From Holtiella tumoricola (GTDB lineage: Bacteria > Bacillota > Clostridia > Lachnospirales > Cellulosilyticaceae), in contig NZ_JAQIFT010000058.1 in the NCBI RefSeq assembly GCF_027857615.1, positions 36,653 to 100,652 of the forward strand: a stretch of 64,000 nucleotides of DNA, in the 5' to 3' direction. This document shows positions 16,734 to 26,168 of this stretch, in pieces (position 1 is the first letter of the stretch; each line of letters starts with the position of its first letter). Below the pieces are notes generated by a model. That model saw nothing but the letters and a program-made list of their open reading frames with translations, was not told the DNA's origin and made no database searches. The position numbers and the translations under genes are program-made.

Positions 16734-17764
16734 AATAGTCCACCTCCAATAAATAAAATGAGGAAGATAACAAGGGTTAAAATAAAGAAGAGATAAGTCA
16801 CTTTTTTCTTACAGATTGGTAGCTCTCCAAATATCTTACCGGTTTGACCATTCATAACAAAGAAGTAGGTTTTATCGTTATAGAGATAAGTAAGTACCCA
16901 AATAGGAAGTAGTGTATAGTCAAATTGCACATCTTGAACGTTAATATTACAGTTTGTTACTGCTAGACTATTATAGCTTTTAATAGATTCACGAAATACT
17001 TCAGTAGTGGCTGCTTCTACACGCTTTTGTATAAATGGATAAACTTGCTCTTGCTTCACATCATACTTTTCGGCTAAGAAGCCAGATAGATAAGGTGAAG
17101 AAAAGTCTATCAGGTCTACAAAGTTAAAGGGTTCAACAGAAGCCATTACGGCATCTTCAGCTTTACTCGAAGCATCATGAGGTATGTAATCAAAGCGCAT
17201 AGAACCTGCACGTTCAATCATATAGTCTTGAGTCTCTGTATAATAATAACTAGAATCTGACCAGGTTCTTATATTTTTTGCTTTAGCAACCAGGTTGCCG
17301 GAAGTACCACAGCTCATCAGCCAATAAGGAAGGTAGATACCTGTAAGTTTTTGAAGTTGGCTGGGAGAAGCAAAGTCTGAAGGTAGAAACCATTTGCCAC
17401 AACACCAATTTTTAAAGGATGTAATAGCATCTTCTTTAGTTGTTTTAAAAGGAATGATTTTAGAAGGTTTAAAGTCATCTTTTAGCTGGTGGGATAAAAC
17501 AACAGGACTGTGGCAATAACAACAAAAGGTAGCAGAGGTGTTGGGGTCAGTAACGAGCTGGGCACCACAACTAGGGCAGCTATAAATAACGGTAGCATCT
17601 ACAGTATCAGTAAAAGGTTCTTGAATGGTTTGAGTAGACTCTGTAGCTTCAAGAGCATGTTGATCGAAGCTACTTTCACAAAAGGGACACGCCCACTTTT
17701 GCATTTCGGGGTCAAAGACTAATTTGGCACTACAATGTGGGCACACATAGCTAACAACAGACAT
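16730..17764 (-). CDS. Double zinc-ribbon protein with C-terminal membrane anchor
   Basis: A 344-residue protein with two zinc ribbons: C8/C11 with C26/C29, and C63/C66 with C81 or C82/C84. A middle domain follows containing LTGIYLPYWLMSCGTSG. One transmembrane helix closes the protein (VTYLFFILTLVIFLILFIGG), so it is tail-anchored with the ribbons in the cytosol. Such proteins are often labelled replication-factor-Y-like because of the zinc ribbons, which I do not support here. It is always-coupled in this window to the TPM gene by a 4-nt overlap, suggesting a joint membrane function. An AAGGAG site precedes the ATG. Confidence 0.65.
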   Translation of the reverse strand: MSVVSYVCPHCSAKLVFDPEMQKWACPFCESSFDQHALEATESTQTIQEPFTDTVDATVIYSCPSCGAQLVTDPNTSATFCCYCHSPVVLSHQLKDDFKPSKIIPFKTTKEDAITSFKNWCCGKWFLPSDFASPSQLQKLTGIYLPYWLMSCGTSGNLVAKAKNIRTWSDSSYYYTETQDYMIERAGSMRFDYIPHDASSKAEDAVMASVEPFNFVDLIDFSSPYLSGFLAEKYDVKQEQVYPFIQKRVEAATTEVFRESIKSYNSLAVTNCNINVQDVQFDYTLLPIWVLTYLYNDKTYFFVMNGQTGKIFGELPICKKKVTYLFFILTLVIFLILFIGGGLL

Positions 17765-17833
17765 TTAGTATACTCCTTATATTTTAAATATTGTGAGTTT
17801 ATTATAGCATTAAACAGAAATAAATAAAATATG

Positions 17834-17867
17834 AAGAAACCGTAATAAATTTATGAAGGTCTTTGTA
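17834..17867 (+). promoter_or_regulatory. Probable response regulator box upstream of the kinase gene
   Basis: This near-copy of the 15146-15178 box (22/25 in the core) lies between the divergent zinc-ribbon and kinase genes, so it could control both. A small inverted repeat GTCTA/TAGAC lies just downstream, at about 17870-17884. Confidence 0.6.
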
Positions 17868-17920
17868 AAGTCTAGGTTTTAGACTAGTGATATAAAGAAA
17901 GAAAAGGTGGTGTATCACAG

Positions 17921-20050
17921 ATGAGAAATATAGGATACAGCAAACTCGTGAAGTTGCTTTTATACATATCTATGGTTGCATTCAGCATAGGTGGTATTTA
18001 TAGTTTGTATGGGTTAGCTGGAATGCCAAGAGAAAAGAATTATTATTCTAGCTATGGATATGAGTATGAACTTATTACTAAAGCAGGTTATGTAAGGGAC
18101 TGGATTGTACGCTATGCAGATGAAAAAATCCTTGAGAAGGACGGCGTAAGCTCGGCGGATATTAAGCGCTATCGTACAGCAGATACATCTGTAACAAGTG
18201 ATGAACAGGCAATAGCAGGTATACTATCCGATCGCCATGATTACTATGAATTTATTCAAGATCAACTAGTAAGAGATAATGTGAATGTAGAGTATATAGG
18301 CATTGATAAAGGAACAGGAAAAGTTATTACGAATAGCCCACTTTATAAAGGAAGTAATTTAGATGCAGTTTTAGATGACTTTTTAAAGTCTCCAACTCTA
18401 ATTACAGGGGATGGAGAAAAAATTAAACGTTCTTTTCAAGAGGAAAGAACATGGAACTATATTGATGGTGTAGGGACGTTTCATAGCAATTACTACAATG
18501 GAAGTGGTGTGGCGAATAAGGAAAACTATGCCATATACGTACGTACTAAAGAGAATTTACAACCAGGAGATAGCTTTTATGAAAGGGCTATGAACTTTGA
18601 AAAGGCTACAGCAAATAAAGATATGATTTATGTCTTTGGTGCATTAAGTTTTGTTCTTGGGCTTCTTGATTTGATAGGATGGATTAAAGTGATTGGACAA
18701 AAAGAGCCAGATGGAGAAGTAAGTTTAAATTTCTTTGATAAGATTCCGTTCGAAATACAAGCCATTGGATTTGGGTTTATTATGCTTATATGGGCAAGTT
18801 TTAGTTTCTTCTGGATTAATGATATCATGGTGAGTAGAGGTTGGGTGCCTTATACATTAGGTAGTATCTTTGGCTCAGAAGAATTTGTACTCATGGTACT
18901 CATTGCAAGTGGTGTAGCTATAACTCTTGTAGTCTTATCAAGTTTTGTCAGACACTTTAAAAATAAAAGTATGTCTAGATACATCTTAGTATGGCGTCTA
19001 GGAAAATGGGCAAAAGAAGATTTATTGAATGAAAAAACTTTACCATTAGCAGCGGCCTTAGTTATTATAGGTTATGTTGTAATTAATTTAGGACTTATTT
19101 ATATGATTTGTAATGTGTGGGGACTTTTTAATCTGCTGATGTGGTTGATGTTCTTTAGCTTTAATGGCTTAATGCTTTTATTAATGATTAAAATCACTAT
19201 GGACTATGTGAGGCTCTCAAGGGGAATAGAGACACTGGCAAAAGGTAACTTAAACTCACAAGTAAAATTATCACTAAGTTTGCCAGTTATGAATCGTACA
19301 GCCAATCAGATCAATCATATAGGAGGCGGTTTAGAAGCAGCCGTTGAACAGAGTCTTAAAAGTGAAAGATTAAAAACAGAGCTAATCACCAATGTATCCC
19401 ATGATTTAAAAACACCACTTACTTCTATTATTAGTTATATTGATTTATTAAAAGAAGAACCTATAGAGAATAAGACAGTAACAGAGTATATTGAGATTTT
19501 AGATGAAAGAAGTCATCGACTTAAACAATTAGTAGAAGATTTGGTAGAAGCGTCAAAAGCAGCAACAGGTAATGTAAAGGCAGAACTTATGCCAACAAGA
19601 TTAGACCAACTTGTTATTCAAGCTGTAGGTGAATATACAGACCGTTTAGAAGCAAGCGAACTAGAAGTTGTATTTAACCAAACGGAAGAAGTAGAAGTCT
19701 TAGCTGATGGGAGACACATGTGGCGCATTATAGAAAACTTACTTTCAAATGCTTGTAAGTATGCTATGCCAAATACAAGGGTGTATGTTGATGTAGTAAG
19801 AAAAGAAGGTAAAGGGTGCTTAATCCTTAAAAATATTTCAAAAGAGCCGCTGGCCATAGAACCAAGTGAACTTACTGAACGTTTTGTAAGAGGGGAATCC
19901 TCTAGAAGCAGTGAAGGCTCTGGGCTAGGCCTTGCTATTGCAACAAGCTTAGCACAAGTACAAGGTGGTACGCTAAAGTTAGAAATAGATGGGGACTTAT
20001 TTAAAGCGATTGTAGAAATGCCACAGGTAGCACAAAGACCAGTAGAGTAG
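17921..20050 (+). CDS. Membrane sensor histidine kinase
   Basis: A 709-residue sensor kinase. One N-terminal helix (residues 9-30) is followed by a roughly 190-residue extracytoplasmic sensor region. Several more helices follow between about residues 225 and 425, then a HAMP-like linker. The HisKA motif is NVSHDLKTPLTSIISYIDLL with phospho-acceptor H494. The ATPase domain shows the N box (ENLLSNACKYA) and the G2 box (GEGSGLGLAIATSLAQ-like, read as SEGSGLGLAIATSLAQ). It resembles VanS/BceS-like kinases of Firmicutes with extra membrane helices. Its likely partner is the regulator at 15233, based on the shared upstream box and the absence of another regulator nearby. Confidence 0.85.
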   Translation: MRNIGYSKLVKLLLYISMVAFSIGGIYSLYGLAGMPREKNYYSSYGYEYELITKAGYVRDWIVRYADEKILEKDGVSSADIKRYRTADTSVTSDEQAIAGILSDRHDYYEFIQDQLVRDNVNVEYIGIDKGTGKVITNSPLYKGSNLDAVLDDFLKSPTLITGDGEKIKRSFQEERTWNYIDGVGTFHSNYYNGSGVANKENYAIYVRTKENLQPGDSFYERAMNFEKATANKDMIYVFGALSFVLGLLDLIGWIKVIGQKEPDGEVSLNFFDKIPFEIQAIGFGFIMLIWASFSFFWINDIMVSRGWVPYTLGSIFGSEEFVLMVLIASGVAITLVVLSSFVRHFKNKSMSRYILVWRLGKWAKEDLLNEKTLPLAAALVIIGYVVINLGLIYMICNVWGLFNLLMWLMFFSFNGLMLLLMIKITMDYVRLSRGIETLAKGNLNSQVKLSLSLPVMNRTANQINHIGGGLEAAVEQSLKSERLKTELITNVSHDLKTPLTSIISYIDLLKEEPIENKTVTEYIEILDERSHRLKQLVEDLVEASKAATGNVKAELMPTRLDQLVIQAVGEYTDRLEASELEVVFNQTEEVEVLADGRHMWRIIENLLSNACKYAMPNTRVYVDVVRKEGKGCLILKNISKEPLAIEPSELTERFVRGESSRSSEGSGLGLAIATSLAQVQGGTLKLEIDGDLFKAIVEMPQVAQRPVE

Positions 20051-20089
20051 GCCATAAATAAAATAGAGATATGTAAATTTTATAGAGTT

Positions 20090-20131
20090 AAGCTAGGATA
20101 TGATTAATCATATCCTAGCTTTCTTTATTTT
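20090..20131 (+). terminator. Rho-independent terminator after the kinase
   Basis: A 32-nt perfect palindrome (20090-20121) followed by TCTTTATTTT. Confidence 0.8.
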
Positions 20132-20239
20132 ATGGATAAATATAAAAATATTAAATAAAGAATAGATGCAAAATACTAAAAAATGAGTTAGAGTATTATA
20201 ATGTAGATAGCGCATTATAATCCACATTAAGGAGACAGT

Positions 20240-22561
20240 ATGAAACAGTTTTTAAATACACTAGAAGACAGTATGTGCATATTAGATATTAATAAAAAGC
20301 TTATGTACTTAAATAAGGCCTCCCAAGAAAGTATAGGTTATGTAAATAAGTTAATAGATATGCAGATATTAGAGTACAAAATTGTGTTTGATAAAGAACA
20401 AATACATTTATATATAAAGAATAGTGAAGGTAAGTGGAAGTCAGGAAGATTACAAACATATGAAATCACTATTGAAGAGGAGCAATGTTTCTTAGGTAAA
20501 ATTCAATGGAGTGATATACTAGATAAAAAGAAAAAAGCTCAGTTGTTAGAAGCGTTCTTAGAGAATCTTAACCAAAGTGTTTGCATTAAAGATAAGCTAG
20601 GTAATTATATCTATGCAAATAGGCATTATCGTGAGAGGATCAATGCTACAGAAGATGAAATAATGGGAAAAAGAGATGAGAATTATTGGGGCGAACAATA
20701 CAGTGCATTTTTTAAAGAGAGTGATGATTATACTTTAGAAACAAATATGGAATGTGTTATTGAGGAAAAAGTAGTTGAAGAAGAAAAATATTTTGAAACA
20801 ACGAAATTTCCTATTGTACATGAGGATACTTACATAGGTGTTTTAATTAAAGATATAACACTTCAAAAAATATTATATAGCCAATTAGTGAGGGATCAAT
20901 CAGAGAATAATCATTTATCAAAATTGTATCATACGGTCAAAAGTTTAAAAGAATATTTTAAGACGAATCAAGTAAATATATGGCTTTATAACCAAGAAAA
21001 GGAGTGTATAACACCTTGCTTTAATATAGAAAGGATTCAGAAAGAATTTGAGGGGCATATAGATTTACCATTATCAAAGCATCAAGCAGAAAGGATTAAA
21101 AATGGAGGAGAGGTTGTTGTTAGGACCAATACGTTTCCATTTAGACGAAACAATATTAGGTTAGATCAAACAAAACCTATTTTTTATACGTTATATTATC
21201 CTATTGTATATGAAAATAAATTATTAGGGTTATTAAATATTGTATTAGATAAAGAACCTAAACAGTTTGTTGTGAAAAATTATTATATGAACAGCATATG
21301 TCAGCATATTGCTATTATCTTGGCGACACAACATCTAAGCAATCAACTGCAAAAAGAATGTGAGCAAAGAATTAATATTGAAGAAGATTTGAGAAAGATT
21401 GTAAGTATTGTTACGGACCTTATTATAGTAGTAGATACAGAAGGCTACTTTAAATGGGGAAATGAAGGCTGTAAGCAAATATTAGGGTGGAATGAAGAAG
21501 AATTTCTACATATGAAATGGCAAGACATGATTCATCCAGATGATTATGAAAATGCAAAGAGTAAACAAAAAAAATGGATTCAATATGGTAAACAAGAACC
21601 TTGTATCAACCGGTATCAATGTAGAGATGGAAGTTATAAGTGGCTTAGATGGGATGGCTACTATAAAAAGGCAAGTGATACGTTTATTGCTACAGCTAAA
21701 GATATTACTTATGAGATAGAGTTAGAAATGAAAGAAAAGTTAGCAAAAGAGGTACTTCAAATAGAAAAATTGCGAAATGAATTCTTTGCTAATCTATCTC
21801 ATGAATTTAAGACACCTCTTACTCTTATTATGTCTGCTTTGCAAATGTTAGAAGGTTTTATGAATGATTCATTAGAAGATCAATCATTAACAACTAAATA
21901 TGTAGGTATTATGAGACAAAATAGTTATCGGTTACTAAGGTTAGTCAATAACCTTATTGATGTTACTAAAATTGATGCAGGATACTATGAAGTAACAATG
22001 CATAATTATAATATTATTAATGTAGTAGAAGAAATTGTCATGTCGGTGGCAGAGTATGCAAAAAATCAAGAGATAGAAATTATATTTGATACAGAAGTAG
22101 AAGAAGAAGTCATTGCTTGTGACCCTGAGAAGATAGAAAGAATCATACTTAATTTACTTTCTAATGCACTTAAGTACACTTTGGGAGAAGGGAGAATTCA
22201 AGTAAGTATAGAAGTAGGCACAAAAGACGTACTTATTATAGTACAAGATAATGGGATAGGTATTCCAGCTGAAAAGGTTCCTTATATTTTTGAACGTTTT
22301 GTACAAGTAAATGATGTTTTAACGAGACATTGTGAAGGAAGTGGTATAGGGTTATCACTTGTGAAGTCTCTAGTAGAACTTCATGAAGGAACAATAGATG
22401 TAGAAAGTAGTCTAGGAGAGGGAACAAGATTTGAAATAAGATTACCTCGCATACAAAAAGCTGGAGAAGAATTATTAATAGAAAATATAGATGATTGTCA
22501 AATGAGTCAAAGAAGAATTGAAAAATGCCATATAGAGTTTTCGGATATTTATAAGATATAA
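20240..22561 (+). CDS. Soluble PAS-domain histidine kinase
   Basis: A 773-residue kinase with no transmembrane helix. From the N-terminus it has a degenerate PAS-like segment (1-90) and a PAS domain at about 110-215 (FLENLNQSVCIKDKLGNYIY). A GAF-like region spans about 225-365. A PAS/PAC domain lies at about 385-500 (ILGWNEEEFLHMKWQDMIHPDD). HisKA follows with H521 in NLSHEFKTPLT. The ATPase domain has NLLSNALKYT and GSGIGLSLVKSLVELH. The sensor input is probably cytosolic (redox or small ligand), but no haem or flavin signature can be read. No response regulator is adjacent, so it is an orphan kinase. AAGGAG precedes the ATG. Confidence 0.85.
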   Translation: MKQFLNTLEDSMCILDINKKLMYLNKASQESIGYVNKLIDMQILEYKIVFDKEQIHLYIKNSEGKWKSGRLQTYEITIEEEQCFLGKIQWSDILDKKKKAQLLEAFLENLNQSVCIKDKLGNYIYANRHYRERINATEDEIMGKRDENYWGEQYSAFFKESDDYTLETNMECVIEEKVVEEEKYFETTKFPIVHEDTYIGVLIKDITLQKILYSQLVRDQSENNHLSKLYHTVKSLKEYFKTNQVNIWLYNQEKECITPCFNIERIQKEFEGHIDLPLSKHQAERIKNGGEVVVRTNTFPFRRNNIRLDQTKPIFYTLYYPIVYENKLLGLLNIVLDKEPKQFVVKNYYMNSICQHIAIILATQHLSNQLQKECEQRINIEEDLRKIVSIVTDLIIVVDTEGYFKWGNEGCKQILGWNEEEFLHMKWQDMIHPDDYENAKSKQKKWIQYGKQEPCINRYQCRDGSYKWLRWDGYYKKASDTFIATAKDITYEIELEMKEKLAKEVLQIEKLRNEFFANLSHEFKTPLTLIMSALQMLEGFMNDSLEDQSLTTKYVGIMRQNSYRLLRLVNNLIDVTKIDAGYYEVTMHNYNIINVVEEIVMSVAEYAKNQEIEIIFDTEVEEEVIACDPEKIERIILNLLSNALKYTLGEGRIQVSIEVGTKDVLIIVQDNGIGIPAEKVPYIFERFVQVNDVLTRHCEGSGIGLSLVKSLVELHEGTIDVESSLGEGTRFEIRLPRIQKAGEELLIENIDDCQMSQRRIEKCHIEFSDIYKI

Positions 22562-22646
22562 CTTTTACAGTAACCTTTTGAAACTATGATATAATTTAAT
22601 TATTAAATGACTATACTTTGATTAGAACAAAAGAGTAGGAGAAGAA

Positions 22647-23606
22647 ATGACACGAAGGTTACAATATAAGATACAAAAACAACATAATGGCAAGAGTATT
22701 GGGATGTTTTTAAAGGAAAAGGAGTACTCAAGAGCAGTTGTTATAGAACTTAAGAAAACACAAGCAGGCATTAAAAGAAATGGTACTTGGGCAGGTGTAA
22801 ATGAAATTATAAAAACAGGGGATATTCTAGAGATTTGTTTAGCAGAACAGGCATATTCTGAAAATATTGTTCCTAAGAAAGGTAGATTAAATATTTTGTA
22901 TGAGGATGAAGATATTCTTGTAGTTAATAAACCTTATGATACACCTATCCACCCATCAGTTAATAATTATGATAATACTTTGGCAAATGCCATCAGCTAT
23001 TACTACCATCAGCAGAATAGACCTTATATATTTCGCTGTATTAACCGATTAGATCGTGATACTACAGGCGTAACCATTATTGCAAAGAACTTGCTTAGTG
23101 GAAGTATTCTATCAAGGCGAATGAAAGAACACCATTTAAGTAGAATCTATGTAGCGTTTGTAGAAGGTATTACAGAAGAAGAAGGTACCATTGATCTACC
23201 TATTGGAAGAATGGAAGATAGTATCATTAAAAGAAAAGTAGATAAAAAAGAGGGTAAGAGTGCAGTAACTCATTATCGTAGACTCGAAGTATTTCAAATA
23301 GAGGGGCAAGCAGTATCGGTTGTTGCATTACAACTAGAGACAGGACGTACCCATCAAATACGGGTGCATATGTCTGCTATAGACCATCCTCTTCTTGGAG
23401 ATTTTTTATACAATGAGAATAATCACATGCTTACAAGACAAGGGTTACATGCTGCTTATTGTGCCTTTTATCATCCTATCACAGGAGAATATATGAAAAT
23501 AGCGGCACCGCTATCTCAAGATATGGAAAGACTAATACAACAAGGGCTTAATAGAAGTCAGGAAGGGTATGACTTAGAAAATAAGTTACTGGCTTTAAAA
23601 TGGTAA
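22647..23606 (+). CDS. RluA-family pseudouridine synthase
   Basis: A 319-residue RNA modification enzyme converting uridine to pseudouridine in rRNA or tRNA. The N-terminal region (residues 1-75) resembles a small S4-like RNA-binding domain. The catalytic motif CINRLDRDTTGVTIIAKN has the catalytic aspartate in RLDRDTTG, and ETGRTHQIRVHM is the second family signature. Clostridia carry several paralogues (RluD/YhcT/YjbO types) and the exact target base cannot be told from sequence. AGGAGAAGAA precedes the ATG. The gene shares a bidirectional terminator with glpF. Confidence 0.88.
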   Translation: MTRRLQYKIQKQHNGKSIGMFLKEKEYSRAVVIELKKTQAGIKRNGTWAGVNEIIKTGDILEICLAEQAYSENIVPKKGRLNILYEDEDILVVNKPYDTPIHPSVNNYDNTLANAISYYYHQQNRPYIFRCINRLDRDTTGVTIIAKNLLSGSILSRRMKEHHLSRIYVAFVEGITEEEGTIDLPIGRMEDSIIKRKVDKKEGKSAVTHYRRLEVFQIEGQAVSVVALQLETGRTHQIRVHMSAIDHPLLGDFLYNENNHMLTRQGLHAAYCAFYHPITGEYMKIAAPLSQDMERLIQQGLNRSQEGYDLENKLLALKW

Positions 23607-23648
23607 AAAATAGGGATCACTTCATTAAATGAAGTGATCCCTATTTTT
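23606..23648. terminator. Bidirectional terminator between the RluA-type gene and glpF
   Basis: A stem of about 20 bp (AAAAATAGGGATCACTTCAT with its complement at 23629-23648) with A-rich and T-rich ends on both sides, between convergent genes. Confidence 0.9.
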
Positions 23649-23678
23649 AGTTATTATAGAAATGATATCTTTGTATGA

Positions 23679-24383
23679 TTAGAAGATTAAATTGAAGATT
23701 AAAGCAGCTACAATCCCACCACAAATTGGTGCTACAACTGGGATCCAAGCATATTTCCAGTTAGAATCCCCTTTGTTTGGAATAGGGAGAAATGCATGAG
23801 CAATTCTTGGTCCTAAGTCACGAGCAGGGTTGATTGCATAGCCTGTAGGTCCACCAAGTGTAAGACCGATTACCCAAATAACAAGACCTACAACGATAGG
23901 TGAAAGACCATCTACCATAACTGTATTACCAATACCAAGTAAGGCAAATACTAGAACGAAAGTTCCAAGGAATTCAGAGATAAAGTTACCAGTTGTACTT
24001 TCGATAGCAGGACCTGTTGCAAAGCAACCAAGTTTAGCGCCTTTGTCATCAGTTTCTTTCCAGTGTGGAAGATAGTGAAGGTATACAAGACAAGCACCTA
24101 AGATGGCACCTAGCATTTGAGCAATGATATACATTGGTACATCTGCCCAAGCAAAGTTACCGATTGATGCATTTGCAAGTGTAACAGCAGGATTGAAGTG
24201 AGCCCCACTAATAGGTCCAAAGATATATACAGGAATTGCTACGGCTAATGCCCAACCAGTAGCAATAACAATCCACCCACCATCTTTACCTTTTGATTTG
24301 TTAAGAGATACGTTTGCTACAACACCATTCCCTAAAAGGATAAGAAGAGCCGTTCCTAAAAATTCCGCAAGAAATGTTGACAT
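23679..24383 (-). CDS. glpF: Glycerol uptake facilitator (aquaglyceroporin)
   Basis: A 234-residue, six-helix channel of the MIP family, admitting glycerol by facilitated diffusion. Both half-helix motifs are present: HFNPAVTLAN and YAINPARDLGPR. The aspartate after the second NPA (NPARD) is the usual mark of glycerol-conducting members as opposed to water-only aquaporins. It lies 48 bp downstream of glpK in the same transcript, so the order is glpK-glpF. A GGGGGAAT ribosome site precedes the ATG. Expression should depend on read-through at the leader attenuator upstream of glpK. Confidence 0.93.
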   Translation of the reverse strand: MSTFLAEFLGTALLILLGNGVVANVSLNKSKGKDGGWIVIATGWALAVAIPVYIFGPISGAHFNPAVTLANASIGNFAWADVPMYIIAQMLGAILGACLVYLHYLPHWKETDDKGAKLGCFATGPAIESTTGNFISEFLGTFVLVFALLGIGNTVMVDGLSPIVVGLVIWVIGLTLGGPTGYAINPARDLGPRIAHAFLPIPNKGDSNWKYAWIPVVAPICGGIVAALIFNLIF

Positions 24384-24430
24384 ATTAATTCCCCCAGTTT
24401 ATTAAATTATTTATTTGATTAATTTGCTTA

Positions 24431-25921
24431 TTAGTTTGCCCAGCCAAGTGAGTGACCAACAGCACGATGCCAACCTTCAAGGAGTTCATTTTGTTTTTCT
24501 TCAGCCATTTTTGGTTTGAATGTTTTAGAGATAGCCCAGTTGTTGCGAGCATCTTCAAGATCTTTCCAGTAGCCTACAGCAAGACCTGCAAGATAAGCTG
24601 CACCAAGAGCAGTTGTTTCAATAACTTCTGGACGTTGTACAGGTACCCCTAAAATATCTGTTTGGAATTGCATTAAGAAGTTATTTGCGCAAGCACCGCC
24701 ATCAACTTTAAGTGTTTTAAGTTCGATACCAGAGTCTTCTTGCATTGCTTTTAATACATCAAATGTTTGATATGCTAAAGATTCAAGAGTAGCACGGATG
24801 AAGTGTTCTTTTTTAACACCACGTGTTAAGCCTAAGATCGCACCTCTAGCGTATTGATCCCAATATGGAGCCCCAAGTCCTGTAAATGCAGGAACAACAT
24901 AGACACCATTTGTATCAGGCACAGCTTTTGCATAAGTTTCTGTATGTGATGCATGATCAATAATACGTAATTCATCACGTAACCACTGGATAGCAGCACC
25001 AGCCATAAATACGCTGCCTTCAAGAGCATATTCAACTTTATCACCAATACCCCAAGCGATAGTTGTTAAAAGGCCGTTTCTAGATTCAATAGCTTGCCCT
25101 CCTGTGTTCATAAGCAAGAAGCAACCTGTACCGTATGTATTTTTTGCAGTACCTGGTTCAAAGCATGTTTGACCAAATAAAGCAGCTTGTTGGTCACCAG
25201 CAGCTCCAGCAATAGGAATTTCACCACCTAAAAGTGAAGGATCAGACATGCCGTATACACAGCTTGATGGTTTAACTTCTGGTAACATACAAAGTGGAAT
25301 ATTTAATTTTTCTAAGATTTCTTTATCCCATTCTAAGGTGTGGATGTTGAATAACATTGTACGTGATGCATTAGAGTAGTCTGTAACATGTACAGCACCT
25401 TTTGTAAGGTTCCAAATAAGCCAAGTATCGATTGTACCAAAGAGAAGGTCGCCTTTTTCAGCACGTTCCCTTGCACCTTCTACATGATCTAAAATCCATT
25501 TTACTTTTGTGCCAGAGAAATAAGCATCCATAATAAGACCTGTTTTAGCTTTTACGATTTGATCAAAGCCCTCAGCTTTTAATTCATCGCAAATATTAGA
25601 TGTACGACGGCATTGCCATACAATCGCATTGTAAACTGGAGCCCCTGTGTGTCTATCCCATACAACAGTTGTTTCGCGTTGATTTGTGATACCAATTGCA
25701 GCAATATCACTAGCTGTAGCGTCAACATTTTGTAAAGCTTCGCGAGCTACACTAAGTTGAGTAAACCAGATTTCTTCTGGATTGTGTTCAACCCAACCTG
25801 GAGTAGGAAAGATTTGAGTAAATTCTTTCTGTGCCACACTTTCGATAAGTCCTTTCTCGTTGAAAAGAATACACCTTGAACTTGTTGTACCTTGATCTAA
25901 AGCCATAACATATTTTGCCAT
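24431..25921 (-). CDS. glpK: Glycerol kinase
   Basis: Glycerol kinase converts glycerol to sn-glycerol-3-phosphate with ATP, trapping it in the cell. The 496-residue protein is full length, with FGGY-family features: ALDQGTTSSRCILFNEKG at the start, TNQRETTVVWDRHTG, the GAAGDQQAALFGQ region, and VDGGACANNFLMQFQ near the C-terminus. The family histidine phosphorylated by HPr in many Firmicutes lies in the loop after NTYGTGCFLLMNTGG; here that loop reads QAIESRNGLLTTIAW with no histidine, so PTS activation may be absent. AGGGGGAATTGCA precedes the ATG. It is the first gene of the minus-strand transcript controlled by the leader at 25954-26013. Confidence 0.95.
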   Translation of the reverse strand: MAKYVMALDQGTTSSRCILFNEKGLIESVAQKEFTQIFPTPGWVEHNPEEIWFTQLSVAREALQNVDATASDIAAIGITNQRETTVVWDRHTGAPVYNAIVWQCRRTSNICDELKAEGFDQIVKAKTGLIMDAYFSGTKVKWILDHVEGARERAEKGDLLFGTIDTWLIWNLTKGAVHVTDYSNASRTMLFNIHTLEWDKEILEKLNIPLCMLPEVKPSSCVYGMSDPSLLGGEIPIAGAAGDQQAALFGQTCFEPGTAKNTYGTGCFLLMNTGGQAIESRNGLLTTIAWGIGDKVEYALEGSVFMAGAAIQWLRDELRIIDHASHTETYAKAVPDTNGVYVVPAFTGLGAPYWDQYARGAILGLTRGVKKEHFIRATLESLAYQTFDVLKAMQEDSGIELKTLKVDGGACANNFLMQFQTDILGVPVQRPEVIETTALGAAYLAGLAVGYWKDLEDARNNWAISKTFKPKMAEEKQNELLEGWHRAVGHSLGWAN

Positions 25922-25953
25922 TGCAATTCCCCCTCGAATGGTTATTTTCTACA

Positions 25954-26013
25954 CAAAATAAAAAAGTGCACAAAAAAACTGTTGAAGTTTTTTGTGCACT
26001 ACTCTTGGTCTCT
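25954..26013 (-). promoter_or_regulatory. GlpP-type leader terminator/antiterminator of glpK-glpF
   Basis: On the minus strand an 18-nt element (25996-26013, AGAGACCAAGAGTAGTGC) runs into a hairpin (25986-26000 with 25965-25980). A T-rich run follows at 25954-25965, before glpK. The element matches 15 of 18 positions in the leader at 26833-26850. This is the arrangement expected for GlpP-mediated antitermination. Confidence 0.85.
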
Positions 26014-26033
26014 TGTGCAAAAGTTATAAATGA

Positions 26034-26062
26034 ATTATAATTAAATAAATTTTATAAGTCAA
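26034..26062 (-). promoter_or_regulatory. Promoter of glpK-glpF
   Basis: Read on the minus strand: TTGACT (26062-26057), a 17-nt spacer, and TATAAT (26039-26034). The predicted start at about 26027 gives a leader of about 106 nt. Confidence 0.8.
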
Positions 26063-26085
26063 TATTGATTGCAAAAGTTAATTAT

Positions 26086-26115
26086 TTGTCAAGTGAAATT
26101 TGAAAAGTGTATAAA
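26086..26115 (+). promoter_or_regulatory. Possible promoter of glpP
   Basis: TTGTCA (26086-26091), an 18-nt spacer, and TATAAA (26110-26115), about 55 bp before the glpP start codon. Confidence 0.5.
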
Positions 26116-26168
26116 TTGTGGTAAAGTGATATGGAGGAAATGAGAGTATATAGAAGGGATGTTATGCG

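Noticed and set aside
17510..17722. A 70-codon plus-strand frame in the zinc-ribbon gene
   Set aside because: Antisense shadow with no start signal.
19618..20055. A 145-codon open frame on the minus strand inside the kinase gene
   Set aside because: It is the antisense shadow of the conserved ATPase domain; it has no ribosome site and no protein-like motifs.
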